Shown piece by piece: positions 27,924 to 37,351 of a stretch of 55,361 nt of DNA. The notes under the pieces were generated by a model. It ran no database searches and was not told the DNA's origin. It saw only the letters and a program-made list of their open reading frames with translations. Source of the stretch: Gammaproteobacteria bacterium (GTDB lineage: Bacteria > Pseudomonadota > Gammaproteobacteria > SZUA-152). Numbering within the stretch: the stretch's first letter is position 1; the number at the start of each line of letters is the position of its first letter. Position numbers and translations under genes: made by a program. The DNA lies in contig JAOUJW010000033.1 of NCBI GenBank assembly GCA_029882975.1, positions 1 to 55,361 of the forward strand. The letters are read 5' to 3'.

Positions 27924-27940
27924 CACTATAGACTATAGTG
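27924..27940. promoter_or_regulatory. 17-bp perfect inverted repeat, candidate operator
   Basis: CACTATAG (27924-27931) and CTATAGTG (27933-27940) flank one central base. It lies between the divergent lipoprotein and four-TM protein genes, 56 bp before the probable ATG of the latter. No T-tract follows, so a regulator site is more likely than a terminator. Confidence 0.4.
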
Positions 27941-27995
27941 CAGTGTGCAGGTTTTCCAAGAAAAATTTGTTTTTTTGTTGATACAAAGCAAATGT

Positions 27996-28826
27996 ATGAA
28001 TCCCATAGTCTATAAAATCGTGGTCACAGTCATTGCTCTGCTAATCAGTGCTGCAGCAGGCTTGGGTTTGTTGGATCATTTTGGTGAGCGTTATACCGAA
28101 CAAGCCTTTGAACGGGCAATTATCACATTCGGTGTTGCCAGGGGACTTAATGCCGTCATTTCCGTGGCTCAGGGAACGGAAGTGGCCATTCACCCGGCAG
28201 GGTTTGGTGTCAATTTTACGCCAGGACAAATCCTCGATCCCATCAATGACCTTATCGAACAATTTTCGTGGGTAATGTTGGCAAGCAGTGCATCTTTGGG
28301 GATTCAAAAAATATTCCTGTCTATCTGTTCATCCTGGCCGGTGACGCTGACGTTGATGGTGCTACTGCTGGTGTGGTTGTGGGGTGTTTGGCGCTCCGTG
28401 TTCCCTGTGGCGCCTGGGCGTTGGCTCACTTCCGCCTTATTGATTTTATTGTTTATACGTTTTTCCGTTCCTGTCGCAGCCATTGCCGGTGAAGTGTTCT
28501 ACCGATATTTCTTGTCAGAGCAATACCAGGAAGCTACACAACAACTGGAGCAAACTAAGGAAGCCATCAGTTCATTGAATGCGAATTTTCAAAATTTCCC
28601 GGAACCGCAAGGGATGTTGGACAGAGCTAAGGGCTGGTTTGACTCCGCAATGAATTTGATGGATTTGGATCGCAGGCTAGAGGCCTACAAGCAGGCGGCA
28701 ACCGATGCCAGTCGCCATGCCATCAACCTAACCGTAGTATTCCTGATTCAAACGGTCATTTTTCCCATTCTGTTTCTTTGGGTTATCTACCGTTTTCTGC
28801 GAAATTTTTCCCTCTTCAGGCAGTGA
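27996..28826 (+). CDS. Four-TM membrane protein of unknown function
   Basis: The ATG at 27996 is preferred over the GTG at 27945, because it places the first TM (VVTVIALLISAAAGLGLL) right at the N-terminus, although neither start has a strong SD. The 276-residue protein has TM segments near residues 7-25, 108-128, 135-160 and 245-268. Between the third and fourth TM lies a helical, partly coiled-coil region (ATQQLEQTKEAISSLNANF). No catalytic motif was recognised. It stands alone between divergent and tandem neighbours; its role is unknown. Confidence 0.75.
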   Translation: MNPIVYKIVVTVIALLISAAAGLGLLDHFGERYTEQAFERAIITFGVARGLNAVISVAQGTEVAIHPAGFGVNFTPGQILDPINDLIEQFSWVMLASSASLGIQKIFLSICSSWPVTLTLMVLLLVWLWGVWRSVFPVAPGRWLTSALLILLFIRFSVPVAAIAGEVFYRYFLSEQYQEATQQLEQTKEAISSLNANFQNFPEPQGMLDRAKGWFDSAMNLMDLDRRLEAYKQAATDASRHAINLTVVFLIQTVIFPILFLWVIYRFLRNFSLFRQ

Positions 28827-28971
28827 CCCCTTGTGACCTTTATGGTAATGTAAAAACCGATTGTCTCCGGACAGCCGTGATAAACAAAAGTAATTCTTAC
28901 AAAAACTATAACCTATAACAAGGCATACGATTGCCAAACAGCTCTTATCAGAGGCTGTATAAGGAGGAACT

Positions 28972-29931
28972 ATGTCCGCCAGGCACCCTATAATTGCCAT
29001 TACGGGGTCTTCGGGATTGGGTACTACGGTGACCCAAAATGCTTTTACGGATATTTTTCGTAGATTGGGTATCAATGCTTCGTATGTATTGGGTAACGGT
29101 TTTAGACGCTATGAGGCAGATCAGGTGGTGGAAGAATTTAAGGCTGCCGCAGCCGCCGGTCGCCCAATCAGCCACTTTGGGCCTGAAACCAATCTCTTCG
29201 ATCGTCTGGAAAGTTTGTTTCGTGAGTATGCCCGAAAAGGTACCGGGCTAAGTCGCGAGTATATTGCAAACGAAGAACAATCAGTCCGATTTGGGCGACC
29301 CATCGGAACCTATTCGAATTGGGAGGATATACCCACGGGGGACTTATTGTTTTACGAAGGGCAACATGGTGCTTGCATCGAGGCGACCTGGTCCATGCGT
29401 AGCATGAGTGCTTCGCACAATCCCGTTGTGATCAATGAACGACACAAATTGGATGTAAGACAGGATGCGGGCGTCGATATTGCTCGCTGGGTAGATTTGC
29501 TTATTGGGATTGTTCCCTGCGTTAACATGGAATGGATTGAAAAAATTCACCGCGACGGCAAGACCCGACAACGTTCAGCTGATGAGGTGACCACCAGTAT
29601 TTTACGTCGCTTGCCGGACTACGTTCGTTATATTACACCTCAGTTTTCATTGACCGATATTAACTTCCAACGTGTACCATTGGTGGATACATCGAATCCG
29701 TTTATTTCCCTGGATGTTCCCGGTCACGATGAATCACTGGTGGTGATTCGATTTCGGGAACCCTATCGCTATGACTTTCCCAGGTTGCTGAATTTAATTG
29801 ACAAGGCCTATATGTCGCGTCCCAACACCATGGTCATACCGGGTGGTGAAATGGAAAATGCCATAGATGTGATTTGCACGCCATTGGTTCAGGAACTGAT
29901 GGAGAAAAAACGCCAACAGGAGATGGTGTAA
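28972..29931 (+). CDS. Phosphoribulokinase-like protein with altered active site
   Basis: The 319-residue protein aligns by eye along its whole length with bacterial type I phosphoribulokinases and E. coli PrkB: GSSGLGTTV (P-loop region), SHFGPE, LLFYEGQHG, VNMEWIEKIHRD, TPQFSLTDINFQRVP and VDTSNPF. Two residues of the normally conserved GDxFHR motif are changed: residue 42 is Asn instead of the catalytic Asp, and residue 45 is Arg instead of His (GNGFRR). K191, R194, D195 and R199 are kept. About 28 extra residues are inserted at roughly 140-170, after EGQHG. SD AAGGAGG is perfect. No RuBisCO or other Calvin-cycle gene lies near. Ru5P phosphorylation is doubtful; a regulatory or new-substrate role is possible. 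Confidence 0.85.
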   Translation: MSARHPIIAITGSSGLGTTVTQNAFTDIFRRLGINASYVLGNGFRRYEADQVVEEFKAAAAAGRPISHFGPETNLFDRLESLFREYARKGTGLSREYIANEEQSVRFGRPIGTYSNWEDIPTGDLLFYEGQHGACIEATWSMRSMSASHNPVVINERHKLDVRQDAGVDIARWVDLLIGIVPCVNMEWIEKIHRDGKTRQRSADEVTTSILRRLPDYVRYITPQFSLTDINFQRVPLVDTSNPFISLDVPGHDESLVVIRFREPYRYDFPRLLNLIDKAYMSRPNTMVIPGGEMENAIDVICTPLVQELMEKKRQQEMV

Positions 29932-29948
29932 GGTTCTTCAGACCATCG

Positions 29949-30263
29949 TTAAAAGATAAACAAGGTCATTTTCATACTCGGGTGTACAGTGCATTCAATA
30001 TCCACGACGCCTTTACTCTTAAATTGCAGTGATCGCATCATGCCGGGTTTAAATTTTCCCAGGTCAAACTGAAACTCTTCTGTTTGACTGATAATATTGT
30101 GGACCACACTGTCGGAATTACGAAATGTCAACGTGTCTCCCGGCTTGATGACTTTGATAGGCGGATTGAATTTCAATTCATTTTGCGAAATGATATGTTC
30201 TTCCGAGTATGCGGTTGTGCATAAAGCTGACAATACTACGAGAAAGAATATTTTGTTAAACAT
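29949..30263 (-). CDS. Periplasmic cupredoxin (plastocyanin/azurin-like)
   Basis: The 104-residue protein has a signal peptide (FFLVVLSALCTTAYS) and a cupredoxin domain. Type 1 copper ligands are visible: H55 (DSVVHN), C91, H94 and M97 (ECTVHPSM). It would be a one-electron carrier in the periplasm. Its start is 25 bp after the dihaem peroxidase gene, so the two are probably co-transcribed and the cupredoxin may donate electrons to the peroxidase. SD GGAG precedes the ATG. Confidence 0.88.
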   Translation of the reverse strand: MFNKIFFLVVLSALCTTAYSEEHIISQNELKFNPPIKVIKPGDTLTFRNSDSVVHNIISQTEEFQFDLGKFKPGMMRSLQFKSKGVVDIECTVHPSMKMTLFIF

Positions 30264-30288
30264 GTTGCAGACTCCGTTATCGTTCTAA

Positions 30289-31374
30289 TTATTCAGGCAG
30301 CGTGACCTGAGCCAGTTTGGGATCCCATTTGCCCGTCAATGCCTTGAGAAACGCCACCAGGTCTTTTTTATCCTTTGCATCCAAATTGGCCTGAATAAAA
30401 TTGGGTGACAAATTACTTTGTACGACACCCCCATTCGCATAGTGGTCCACCACTGCTTCCAGGGTGGCAGCGGAACCGTCATGAAAATAGGGCGCTGACT
30501 GGGCAATGTTGCGTAGTGGTGGAGTTTTAAATGCGCCTCGGGTCATTCCCACTTTGACTTGGTGGTGCCGGCCCAGGTCCGGGTTTTTCTTACCAAATGA
30601 TGCTAAGCCAATGTTATGGAAACCGTTGTCGGTAAAACTGGGAGGGCGGTGACACACAGCGCAATTACCCTTGGACGGGTTTAAAAATATTTTAAAACCT
30701 CGAATTTGAGACGGCGTCATGGCTTTGTCGTCTCCCTGTAGCCAGTGGTCAAACGGAGAATTGTTGCTGACGACCATTCTTTGGTACATAGCCAAAGCCT
30801 TGGAAACACGGGTTTGGTTAATCCCCAAACCGTAAAATGCATCCTTAAAGGCGCTGACATATCCAGGAATGCCTTTTAATGTCTTCAACATGTTATTCAC
30901 GGTGTTATGCATTTCTTCCGGGTTTACAATGGGACCCATAGCTTGATCTTCCAGTGTTTTGGCGCGTCCGTCCCACATGAGAATTTTATTAAAACCCACG
31001 TTTATAATCGTGGGTGTGGCACGCTTGAGTGTTTTGCCTTTATGACCTTTGGCTGTGGCCAATCCATCGGACCAGCCCAATTCGGGGTTATGGCAGGTGG
31101 CACAAGACATCGTGCCATCCCCACTGAGACGGGGGTCAAAAAACAACATTTTACCCAATTCAATTTTTTTCTTGTCAAAACGGTTACCACCCGGAGCCTG
31201 AGGCAGGTTGGGTAACAACCATTGACTTAAAATTTGTTTAGGCGCTTCACTGGATGTATCCATCAAGGATTCAGCCCATTGTGTCATGTCCTGCAGCTCT
31301 GCTGTGCGGCTGGTTGAGGGGAGCAAGAAACTAAATATGGAAAAAACTAAAACCAGTCCTATTTGCCGAAGCAT
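30289..31374 (-). CDS. Dihaem cytochrome c peroxidase / MauG-family protein
   Basis: The 361-residue protein has a signal peptide (about 1-25) and two haem c sites, CATCH (91-95) and CAVCH (238-242), with the spacing of bacterial dihaem peroxidases. MWDGRAKTLEDQA and TPPLRNIAQSAPYFHDG are family signatures. It would reduce H2O2 in the periplasm using electrons from a cytochrome or the neighbouring cupredoxin; a MauG-like oxidation of a protein substrate is the alternative. SD AAGGA precedes the ATG. It heads the pair with the cupredoxin. Confidence 0.9.
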   Translation of the reverse strand: MLRQIGLVLVFSIFSFLLPSTSRTAELQDMTQWAESLMDTSSEAPKQILSQWLLPNLPQAPGGNRFDKKKIELGKMLFFDPRLSGDGTMSCATCHNPELGWSDGLATAKGHKGKTLKRATPTIINVGFNKILMWDGRAKTLEDQAMGPIVNPEEMHNTVNNMLKTLKGIPGYVSAFKDAFYGLGINQTRVSKALAMYQRMVVSNNSPFDHWLQGDDKAMTPSQIRGFKIFLNPSKGNCAVCHRPPSFTDNGFHNIGLASFGKKNPDLGRHHQVKVGMTRGAFKTPPLRNIAQSAPYFHDGSAATLEAVVDHYANGGVVQSNLSPNFIQANLDAKDKKDLVAFLKALTGKWDPKLAQVTLPE

Positions 31375-31588
31375 TATCGTCGTCCTTTCAATCTATTATG
31401 GTACGCTGATGAAAACTATGGTTATTATAAGTCAATCAATTATTTTTATTGTATTAAATAATTAGACAGATTTTAAAGCATTTTGGGTGATTTGTTGACT
31501 ATTTACCAAAAGAGTAAGTAGCCGATGCGAAGACTAAACGGAATAATGATAAGGCAGCGTGTTTATGACTCTGGATAATATATCGAAA

Positions 31589-31984
31589 TTACGAAATGAG
31601 TTCATCTTTGACTAATTGCATGGCCTCCTCTGTGCGGTCTGTGCAAATGGCTGCAAGACTTTGATTATTGTCACTGCGAATTATGCGAATACTGCGTAAA
31701 TTGATTTGGGCCTCTTTGAAGCGACGAGCGATCTGCGCCAGGGCGCCGGGTTTGTCATCCAGACGAATGAGAATCACATCTTCTGTCAACGCTTTGATGT
31801 CGGGTAGGCGGTTGAGCAGGTTTAAGGCGTCATCGTAGCGATCTACGGTGAGTATGATTACACCGGTGTCGGCGTAGCCATCACCAGTAAGTGATTCTAT
31901 GTTAATGTTTTCTGCGGCCAGCGCTTCGGTGATTTCCGCAACCACCCCCGGCCGATTTTGAGCTACGATAGTGATTTGTTTCAC
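31589..31984 (-). CDS. Tandem ACT-domain amino-acid-binding protein
   Basis: The 131-residue protein consists of two ACT domains: IVAQNRPGVVAEITEALAAENINIES, then IRLDDKPGALAQIARRFKEAQINLRSI. No catalytic domain is attached. The start is GTG 31984, with GAGGATAAGGG just upstream, overlapping the end of the decarboxylase gene region; a TTG at 32023 would give 13 more residues inside the upstream gene. ACT domains bind amino acids and regulate partner enzymes; here the partner may be the histidine decarboxylase, from which it is separated by 10 bp. Confidence 0.82.
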   Translation of the reverse strand: MKQITIVAQNRPGVVAEITEALAAENINIESLTGDGYADTGVIILTVDRYDDALNLLNRLPDIKALTEDVILIRLDDKPGALAQIARRFKEAQINLRSIRIIRSDNNQSLAAICTDRTEEAMQLVKDELIS

Positions 31985-31994
31985 GCCCTTATCC

Positions 31995-33131
31995 TCATGG
32001 TGTCTGCTTTTGCTCGTTGACAATATCCGCGATCAGCGCATCAATATGTTCCCGGGTAACATGAGGCATGGTAACAATATGGGCAATATTGTTCTGAACT
32101 GCAAGTTGCCAGGTTTCCAGGATTCTTTGTGGGGGTCGTGGAATAACAACCGTAATGGAATTGGTGTTGCGCCAGGCGTTTATACCAACGGCACGAAACT
32201 GTGCGATAGCATAGTCGGCGATTTGCAAACAAGCGGCAATAATTTTTCTAAAGCCTTCGAACTTTACGGTTTTTAAGGCATACCAGAGAAACAGCGGCGT
32301 CACCGCATTGCGGGAGCCGCTCAAGGTGGTATCCAGAGTGCCAACGTACTCTATAGATCGAGCGATTCGGTCCACATTGGTTTTTTTAGCCAGCACGACT
32401 CCGCATGGTATGGGGGAGCCAATCATTTTATGGCCGCTGATGGATATGCTGTCTATGCCGGCATCAAAATCGTAATCAGGCGGATTGTTTATAAACGGTA
32501 ATATCATTCCGCTTAGGGCGGCGTCCACGTGGATGTAATAGTTGGGGATGGCCAGATTATGCAAAATCTCTCGAATTTTTACCACGTTATCCAAGGCACC
32601 TTTCATGGTAGTACCAATATTGGCGAAAATGATGGGAGTGACATCCCGGTGGATCCGGATGGTTTCGTACAGATCCTCGTAGTCCATTTCTCCGTTTTCC
32701 TGACTTTTTATCATAATGTTGCGTACATGCAACACTCGTAAACTCTTGGAAACGCTATAGTGGGTGTCTTCTGAGTAATACAGCATGCCATCAGGGTAGA
32801 GTTCTCGTGCCAGGAAGATGCCGTACATATTACCCTCGGTCCCACCGTTGGTGATGTAACCCCAGGTATCCGCAGTAGCATGAGTCCACTGGGAAAATAT
32901 GTGCAATACTTCCCGTTCGATTTCATGGGTATTCAAATGAAACAAAGTGGGAACAAAGGGGTCGCCGACATTATTCAGAGGGTAACTAAGAAAGGGGAAT
33001 AGGGGGCTGTAATCAAAATTGCAGGTGCACGGGTATCCCAGGAAGTGATTGGATTCCACCTTGATCTGCTGCAACAGCGTGTGCAGCTTGTTTTGGTCGT
33101 CCTTGCTCAAATCATCAAATTGCCAGACCAT
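31995..33131 (-). CDS. hdc: PLP-dependent histidine decarboxylase
   Basis: It converts histidine to histamine and CO2. The 378-residue length equals that of the classic gram-negative PLP enzymes. The PLP Lys is in SISGHKMIGSP (K235), NGGTEGNMYG binds the cofactor phosphate, HVDAALSG holds the cofactor Asp, and the N-terminal FLGYPCTCNFDY is typical. SD AAGGAAAA precedes the start. No histidine/histamine antiporter and no siderophore genes are in the window; an ACT-domain protein gene follows at once. Other group II decarboxylase specificities cannot be ruled out. Confidence 0.88.
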   Translation of the reverse strand: MVWQFDDLSKDDQNKLHTLLQQIKVESNHFLGYPCTCNFDYSPLFPFLSYPLNNVGDPFVPTLFHLNTHEIEREVLHIFSQWTHATADTWGYITNGGTEGNMYGIFLARELYPDGMLYYSEDTHYSVSKSLRVLHVRNIMIKSQENGEMDYEDLYETIRIHRDVTPIIFANIGTTMKGALDNVVKIREILHNLAIPNYYIHVDAALSGMILPFINNPPDYDFDAGIDSISISGHKMIGSPIPCGVVLAKKTNVDRIARSIEYVGTLDTTLSGSRNAVTPLFLWYALKTVKFEGFRKIIAACLQIADYAIAQFRAVGINAWRNTNSITVVIPRPPQRILETWQLAVQNNIAHIVTMPHVTREHIDALIADIVNEQKQTP

Positions 33132-33280
33132 GTTTTTCCTTTTTCAATAGGTATTCTTTCTGATAGGATCCTGCGTCCAGGGAGTTACCGGTTTTTATGT
33201 TTCTCCCTGAATCAGTTATCATAAAAATAATGTAGCAGCTGCAGCGTGAATTGTAAGTGCAACAGATCAATATCAATATA

Positions 33281-33328
33281 CAGCCGTTAACAACTACAGC
33301 AGTTAATGACTACAGCGGTTTTACCGTT
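33281..33328 (+). repeat. Three tandem 16-bp repeats upstream of hrpA
   Basis: Units start at 33281 (CAGCCGTTAACAACTA), 33297 (CAGCAGTTAATGACTA) and 33313 (CAGCGGTT then diverged). They end 34 bp before the hrpA ATG, in the hrpA leader or promoter, and could be iterated binding sites. Confidence 0.5.
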
Positions 33329-33362
33329 ATCTTCTTTGTGAACAATTCCACGGATTGAGCCT

Positions 33363-36300
33363 ATGTCTGAATTCTCCGGCGAAAAGAAAGACGCTGACGG
33401 TGAACCACCTAAGCGTGTTGAAAGCGTGAAAAAGCCTGAACGAGCCGAAAGTACCAAGGGGGCGCATTCCCGGTGTCGGAATCAACTCAAATTGTGGCAA
33501 CAGACGCTACCACAGTGCATGTTGCGGGATCGATACCCTTTGGCCAGGCGTATTCAACGGTTTGATTGTTCCAAAATCCGACCGGAGTTGTTGCAGCGGT
33601 TGGAGCGAGACATCAATGCTTCTCAACAAATGCTGCAACAACGTCGCACCGGCTTGCCCAAACCGAACTATGCCGAAGAACTGCCCATAAATGCAAAAAG
33701 AGAACTGATCAAGAGCGCCATAGAACGGAATCAGGTGGTCATCGTCGCCGGTGAAACCGGTTCCGGTAAGACCACCCAAATCCCCAAATACTGTCTGGAG
33801 TTAGGGCGTGGTACCGCTGCACTTATCGGACATACCCAACCCCGGCGCATTGCTGCTCGAACGGTGGCTGCGCGCATCGCAGCGGAACTCAACTCGGAAA
33901 TCAGTCACTATGTCGGGTTTAAAGTACGGTTTTCGGACCATGTATCTGAGTCAACCTACGTTAAACTGATGACAGACGGGATTTTGTTGGCGGAAATACA
34001 AAATGATCGATATTTGAATAGCTACGATACCATTATCATTGATGAAGCCCATGAACGCAGTTTAAACATTGATTTTCTATTGGGCTATCTCAAGCTCATT
34101 CTACCTAAGCGTCCGGATTTAAAAGTTATCATCACCTCAGCCACTATCGACACGGATCGATTTTCCCGGTTTTATCACGATGCTCCTGTGATCGAGGTCA
34201 GTGGTCGTACTTACCCGGTGGACGTGCTCTACCGCCCCCTGGTGAGCCTGGATGCGGAAAAAGAGCCCCAGGAAAAAGATCAATACCAAGGTATCCTTGA
34301 TGCGGTCGATGAACTTAGCAGTACTTATGGCTCAGGCCATACCCTGGTGTTTCTCAGCGGTGAACGGGAAATCCGGGACGCCGCGGAAGCCTTACGTAAA
34401 CATCATCCGGCACATACGGAAATTCTGCCATTGTATTCCCGCTTGTCAGTCAGTGAGCAAAATCGGGTGTTTCAGCCGGGAAGTCGTCATCGCATTGTCT
34501 TGGCCACCAATGTGGCAGAAACCTCATTAACGGTGCCGGGTATAAAATATGTGGTAGACCCCGGTTATGCCCGTATTAGTCGCTACAGTTACCGAAGTAA
34601 GGTACAGCGCTTGCCCGTGGAACGGATTTCTCAGTCCAGTGCCAATCAACGCAAAGGGCGTTGCGGTCGCGTGATGGACGGTGTTTGTATCCGCCTGTAC
34701 TCGGAAGAGGACTTTGCTCAACGTCCGGAATTTACCGAACCGGAAATTCGGCGTACCAATTTAGCTGCGGTAATTCTGCAAATGGAAAACCTCAAATTGG
34801 GAAAAGTGGATGAATTTCCTTTTATTGAGGGGCCGGATGGTCGTTTTATCAATGACGGTTACAAACTTTTGTGGGAACTGCAGGCCGTCGATGCCGCCAG
34901 AACAATTACGGAGTTGGGCCGTAAGCTGGTGCAGCTACCCATTGATCCCAAATTGGGACGCGTGTTATTAGCGGCAAAGTTCGAGCAGTGCCTGCGAGAG
35001 GTTTTGATCATCGTCAGCGCATTGAGTTGTCAGGATCCCAGAGATCGTCCGGCGGAAAAACAAAATGCTGCGGATCAGGCTCATGAAAGGTTTTACGATC
35101 CGGCTTCGGATTTTTTGTTCTATACCAATGTGTGGCAGGAGTTACAGGAGCAGAAACAACACTTATCCAACAATAAATTTCGCAAGTTTTGCCAGCAACA
35201 CTATTTGTCTTATTTGCGGGTAAAGGAATGGCAGGACCTGCATCGACAATTGAAGCAAAATGTGACCCAAATGGGCTGGCGTTTGAATCAGGAGCCGGGA
35301 AACTATGCTCAGATACATCGTGCCATACTCAGCGGTTTCTTAGGTAGTGTAGGCATGAAATCGGAGACCTATGCTTACAGTGGTCAACGCAATATCACTT
35401 TTTATGTGCATCCGGCTTCGGCTTTAAGCAGAAAGACACCCAAATGGCTGATGGCAGCGGAGATTGTGGAAACCAGCAAACTATACGCTAGAAACGTTGC
35501 GAAAATTGAACCTCAGTGGCTGGAGTCAGTTGGCGGTCATTTATTAAAAAAGACTCATTCGGATATTCATTGGGAAAAAAACTCGGGACACGTGGTGGCC
35601 TTGGAGAGTGCCACACTGTACGGTTTGCCCATTTATTCCGCTAAGCGAATTAACTATAGCGCAATCGACGCTCATACTTGCCGCGAGTTGTTTATACGGC
35701 ATGCATTGGTGCAAGGGGATTGGAATGCCAAATTCGATTTTATCCAACATAATACGGCTCTGATGGACGAAATAGAACAGGAAGAAGCCAAGATTCGCCG
35801 TCGTGATATATTGGTGGATAAAGCCGTTCTGGAAAGTTTTTTTGCTGAACGCATTCCCGAGTTTGTGAATAATGCGTCTAATTTCAAGAAATGGTACAAG
35901 CAATCTTCCGCGGCAAAAAACCAATCCTTGTTTTACACTCGTCAGTTGCTGATCCAGGAAAACTCGATTTTTGCACAACAGGACCAATTTCCCAAAACAC
36001 TGCAAATAAACGCCCAGGTAAAATTGGAATTGCAGTATTGTTTTTCACCCGGTGATGAGAATGACGGCGTTACCGCGCTTATACCAGCTCCGGTACTGGA
36101 CCAATTGAACCCGGTACCATTTGAGTGGTTGGTTCCCGGTTTGATAAAGGACAAAGTGGTACATCTGATCAAGGGTCTACCCAAGTCCTTGCGCAAATCG
36201 TTTGTGCCGGCACCGCAGTTTGCTGATGCTTGTTTGCAAGGTAAGGTGAATGCGGGAGAACCGTTGTTGTCTTATCTCAGCCGGGAATTGCTACGAATGA

Positions 36301-37346
36301 CCGCTATTAAGATAGAGCAGGGTGACTGGCAAGCAGAGAAGTTACCACAGCAATACCTGATGAATTTTCAAGTGTTGGATAGACAAGGCCGCGAGTTGGC
36401 GCGGGGCAGAGATTTAAGCCAAATAAAATCCCGGTTATCCGATCACACTCAAGCCATCATCGATACCGTGGATCAATCCGCAAAGGAGCCGGAACAGGTG
36501 GTCACCTGGGATTTTGGTGATCTACCTAAGGAAACCTGCCTTCAGGTGCAAGGTAACGATGTCAGTGTATATCCTGCACTTGTGGATAGGGCCGACAGCG
36601 TCATTATAAAGAATTTCAGCGATGCATCACAGGCAAATGAGCAGCACCCTCAAGGGGTGTACCGTTTGTATTTGCTTGAAAACAGATCCTCCATGAAATA
36701 CTTAAGTCGTAATATTCCCCGCTTGAGTCAATTGTGTATGCAATACGCAACTCTGGATTCCTGTGAGGCGTTGCGCAGCGATATTTGCCAGGCGATTGTA
36801 AAACATTTGTTGTTTGAGGATGGCAAGGATATAAGGACCAAAGAGCAGTTCAGGCGTCAGTCTCATTTTACCAACGAGGGTTTACAAGCCGGTGCCAACG
36901 AATTGGCTACGGTTTTGCAGCAGGCTTTGGATGCTCACCAACAAATCCGCACCCGGCTAGACTCGATCAAGGCACCACAACCATCAGTGGAGGATATGTC
37001 TGATCAGTTGGACTGGCTCATCTATACCGGTTTTGTTGTGGAAACACCTTATCGCTGGTTATTGCAACTACCTAGGTTTTTGCAGGGATTGACGCTGCGA
37101 TTGGGTAAATTGCAGCAGAACCCGGATCACGATGGACAACGCTTAGAGACGTTTTTACCCTATTGGCACGATTTTGTGGAGTTATATAATCAACAGTACG
37201 AGCAGGGGGGGGTGAGTTCAGCGCTCATGGAGTATCGATGGGTCTTGGAGGAAATGAGGGTTTCTGTGTTTGCGCAACCGCTGAAAACTTCAATGCCTGT
37301 ATCCTATAAACGTTTGGAGAGGATGTGGCAGGTTATATGTGCCTAG
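33363..37346 (+). CDS. hrpA: ATP-dependent DEAH RNA helicase HrpA
   Basis: The 1327-residue size and order of domains match E. coli HrpA. A basic, charged N-terminal region (about 1-110) precedes the helicase core: Walker A GETGSGKTTQ near 130, DEAH near 226, SAT near 258, then the second RecA domain with TNVAETSLTVPGI and QRKGRCGR. Ratchet/HA2 and OB-fold regions follow to about 690, then the long HrpA-specific C-terminal domain (DUF3418). HrpA rescues stalled or collided ribosomes. It is monocistronic; three 16-bp repeats lie ahead of it and a GC-rich hairpin follows. Confidence 0.96.
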   Translation: MSEFSGEKKDADGEPPKRVESVKKPERAESTKGAHSRCRNQLKLWQQTLPQCMLRDRYPLARRIQRFDCSKIRPELLQRLERDINASQQMLQQRRTGLPKPNYAEELPINAKRELIKSAIERNQVVIVAGETGSGKTTQIPKYCLELGRGTAALIGHTQPRRIAARTVAARIAAELNSEISHYVGFKVRFSDHVSESTYVKLMTDGILLAEIQNDRYLNSYDTIIIDEAHERSLNIDFLLGYLKLILPKRPDLKVIITSATIDTDRFSRFYHDAPVIEVSGRTYPVDVLYRPLVSLDAEKEPQEKDQYQGILDAVDELSSTYGSGHTLVFLSGEREIRDAAEALRKHHPAHTEILPLYSRLSVSEQNRVFQPGSRHRIVLATNVAETSLTVPGIKYVVDPGYARISRYSYRSKVQRLPVERISQSSANQRKGRCGRVMDGVCIRLYSEEDFAQRPEFTEPEIRRTNLAAVILQMENLKLGKVDEFPFIEGPDGRFINDGYKLLWELQAVDAARTITELGRKLVQLPIDPKLGRVLLAAKFEQCLREVLIIVSALSCQDPRDRPAEKQNAADQAHERFYDPASDFLFYTNVWQELQEQKQHLSNNKFRKFCQQHYLSYLRVKEWQDLHRQLKQNVTQMGWRLNQEPGNYAQIHRAILSGFLGSVGMKSETYAYSGQRNITFYVHPASALSRKTPKWLMAAEIVETSKLYARNVAKIEPQWLESVGGHLLKKTHSDIHWEKNSGHVVALESATLYGLPIYSAKRINYSAIDAHTCRELFIRHALVQGDWNAKFDFIQHNTALMDEIEQEEAKIRRRDILVDKAVLESFFAERIPEFVNNASNFKKWYKQSSAAKNQSLFYTRQLLIQENSIFAQQDQFPKTLQINAQVKLELQYCFSPGDENDGVTALIPAPVLDQLNPVPFEWLVPGLIKDKVVHLIKGLPKSLRKSFVPAPQFADACLQGKVNAGEPLLSYLSRELLRMTAIKIEQGDWQAEKLPQQYLMNFQVLDRQGRELARGRDLSQIKSRLSDHTQAIIDTVDQSAKEPEQVVTWDFGDLPKETCLQVQGNDVSVYPALVDRADSVIIKNFSDASQANEQHPQGVYRLYLLENRSSMKYLSRNIPRLSQLCMQYATLDSCEALRSDICQAIVKHLLFEDGKDIRTKEQFRRQSHFTNEGLQAGANELATVLQQALDAHQQIRTRLDSIKAPQPSVEDMSDQLDWLIYTGFVVETPYRWLLQLPRFLQGLTLRLGKLQQNPDHDGQRLETFLPYWHDFVELYNQQYEQGGVSSALMEYRWVLEEMRVSVFAQPLKTSMPVSYKRLERMWQVICA

Positions 37347-37351
37347 GGTTC

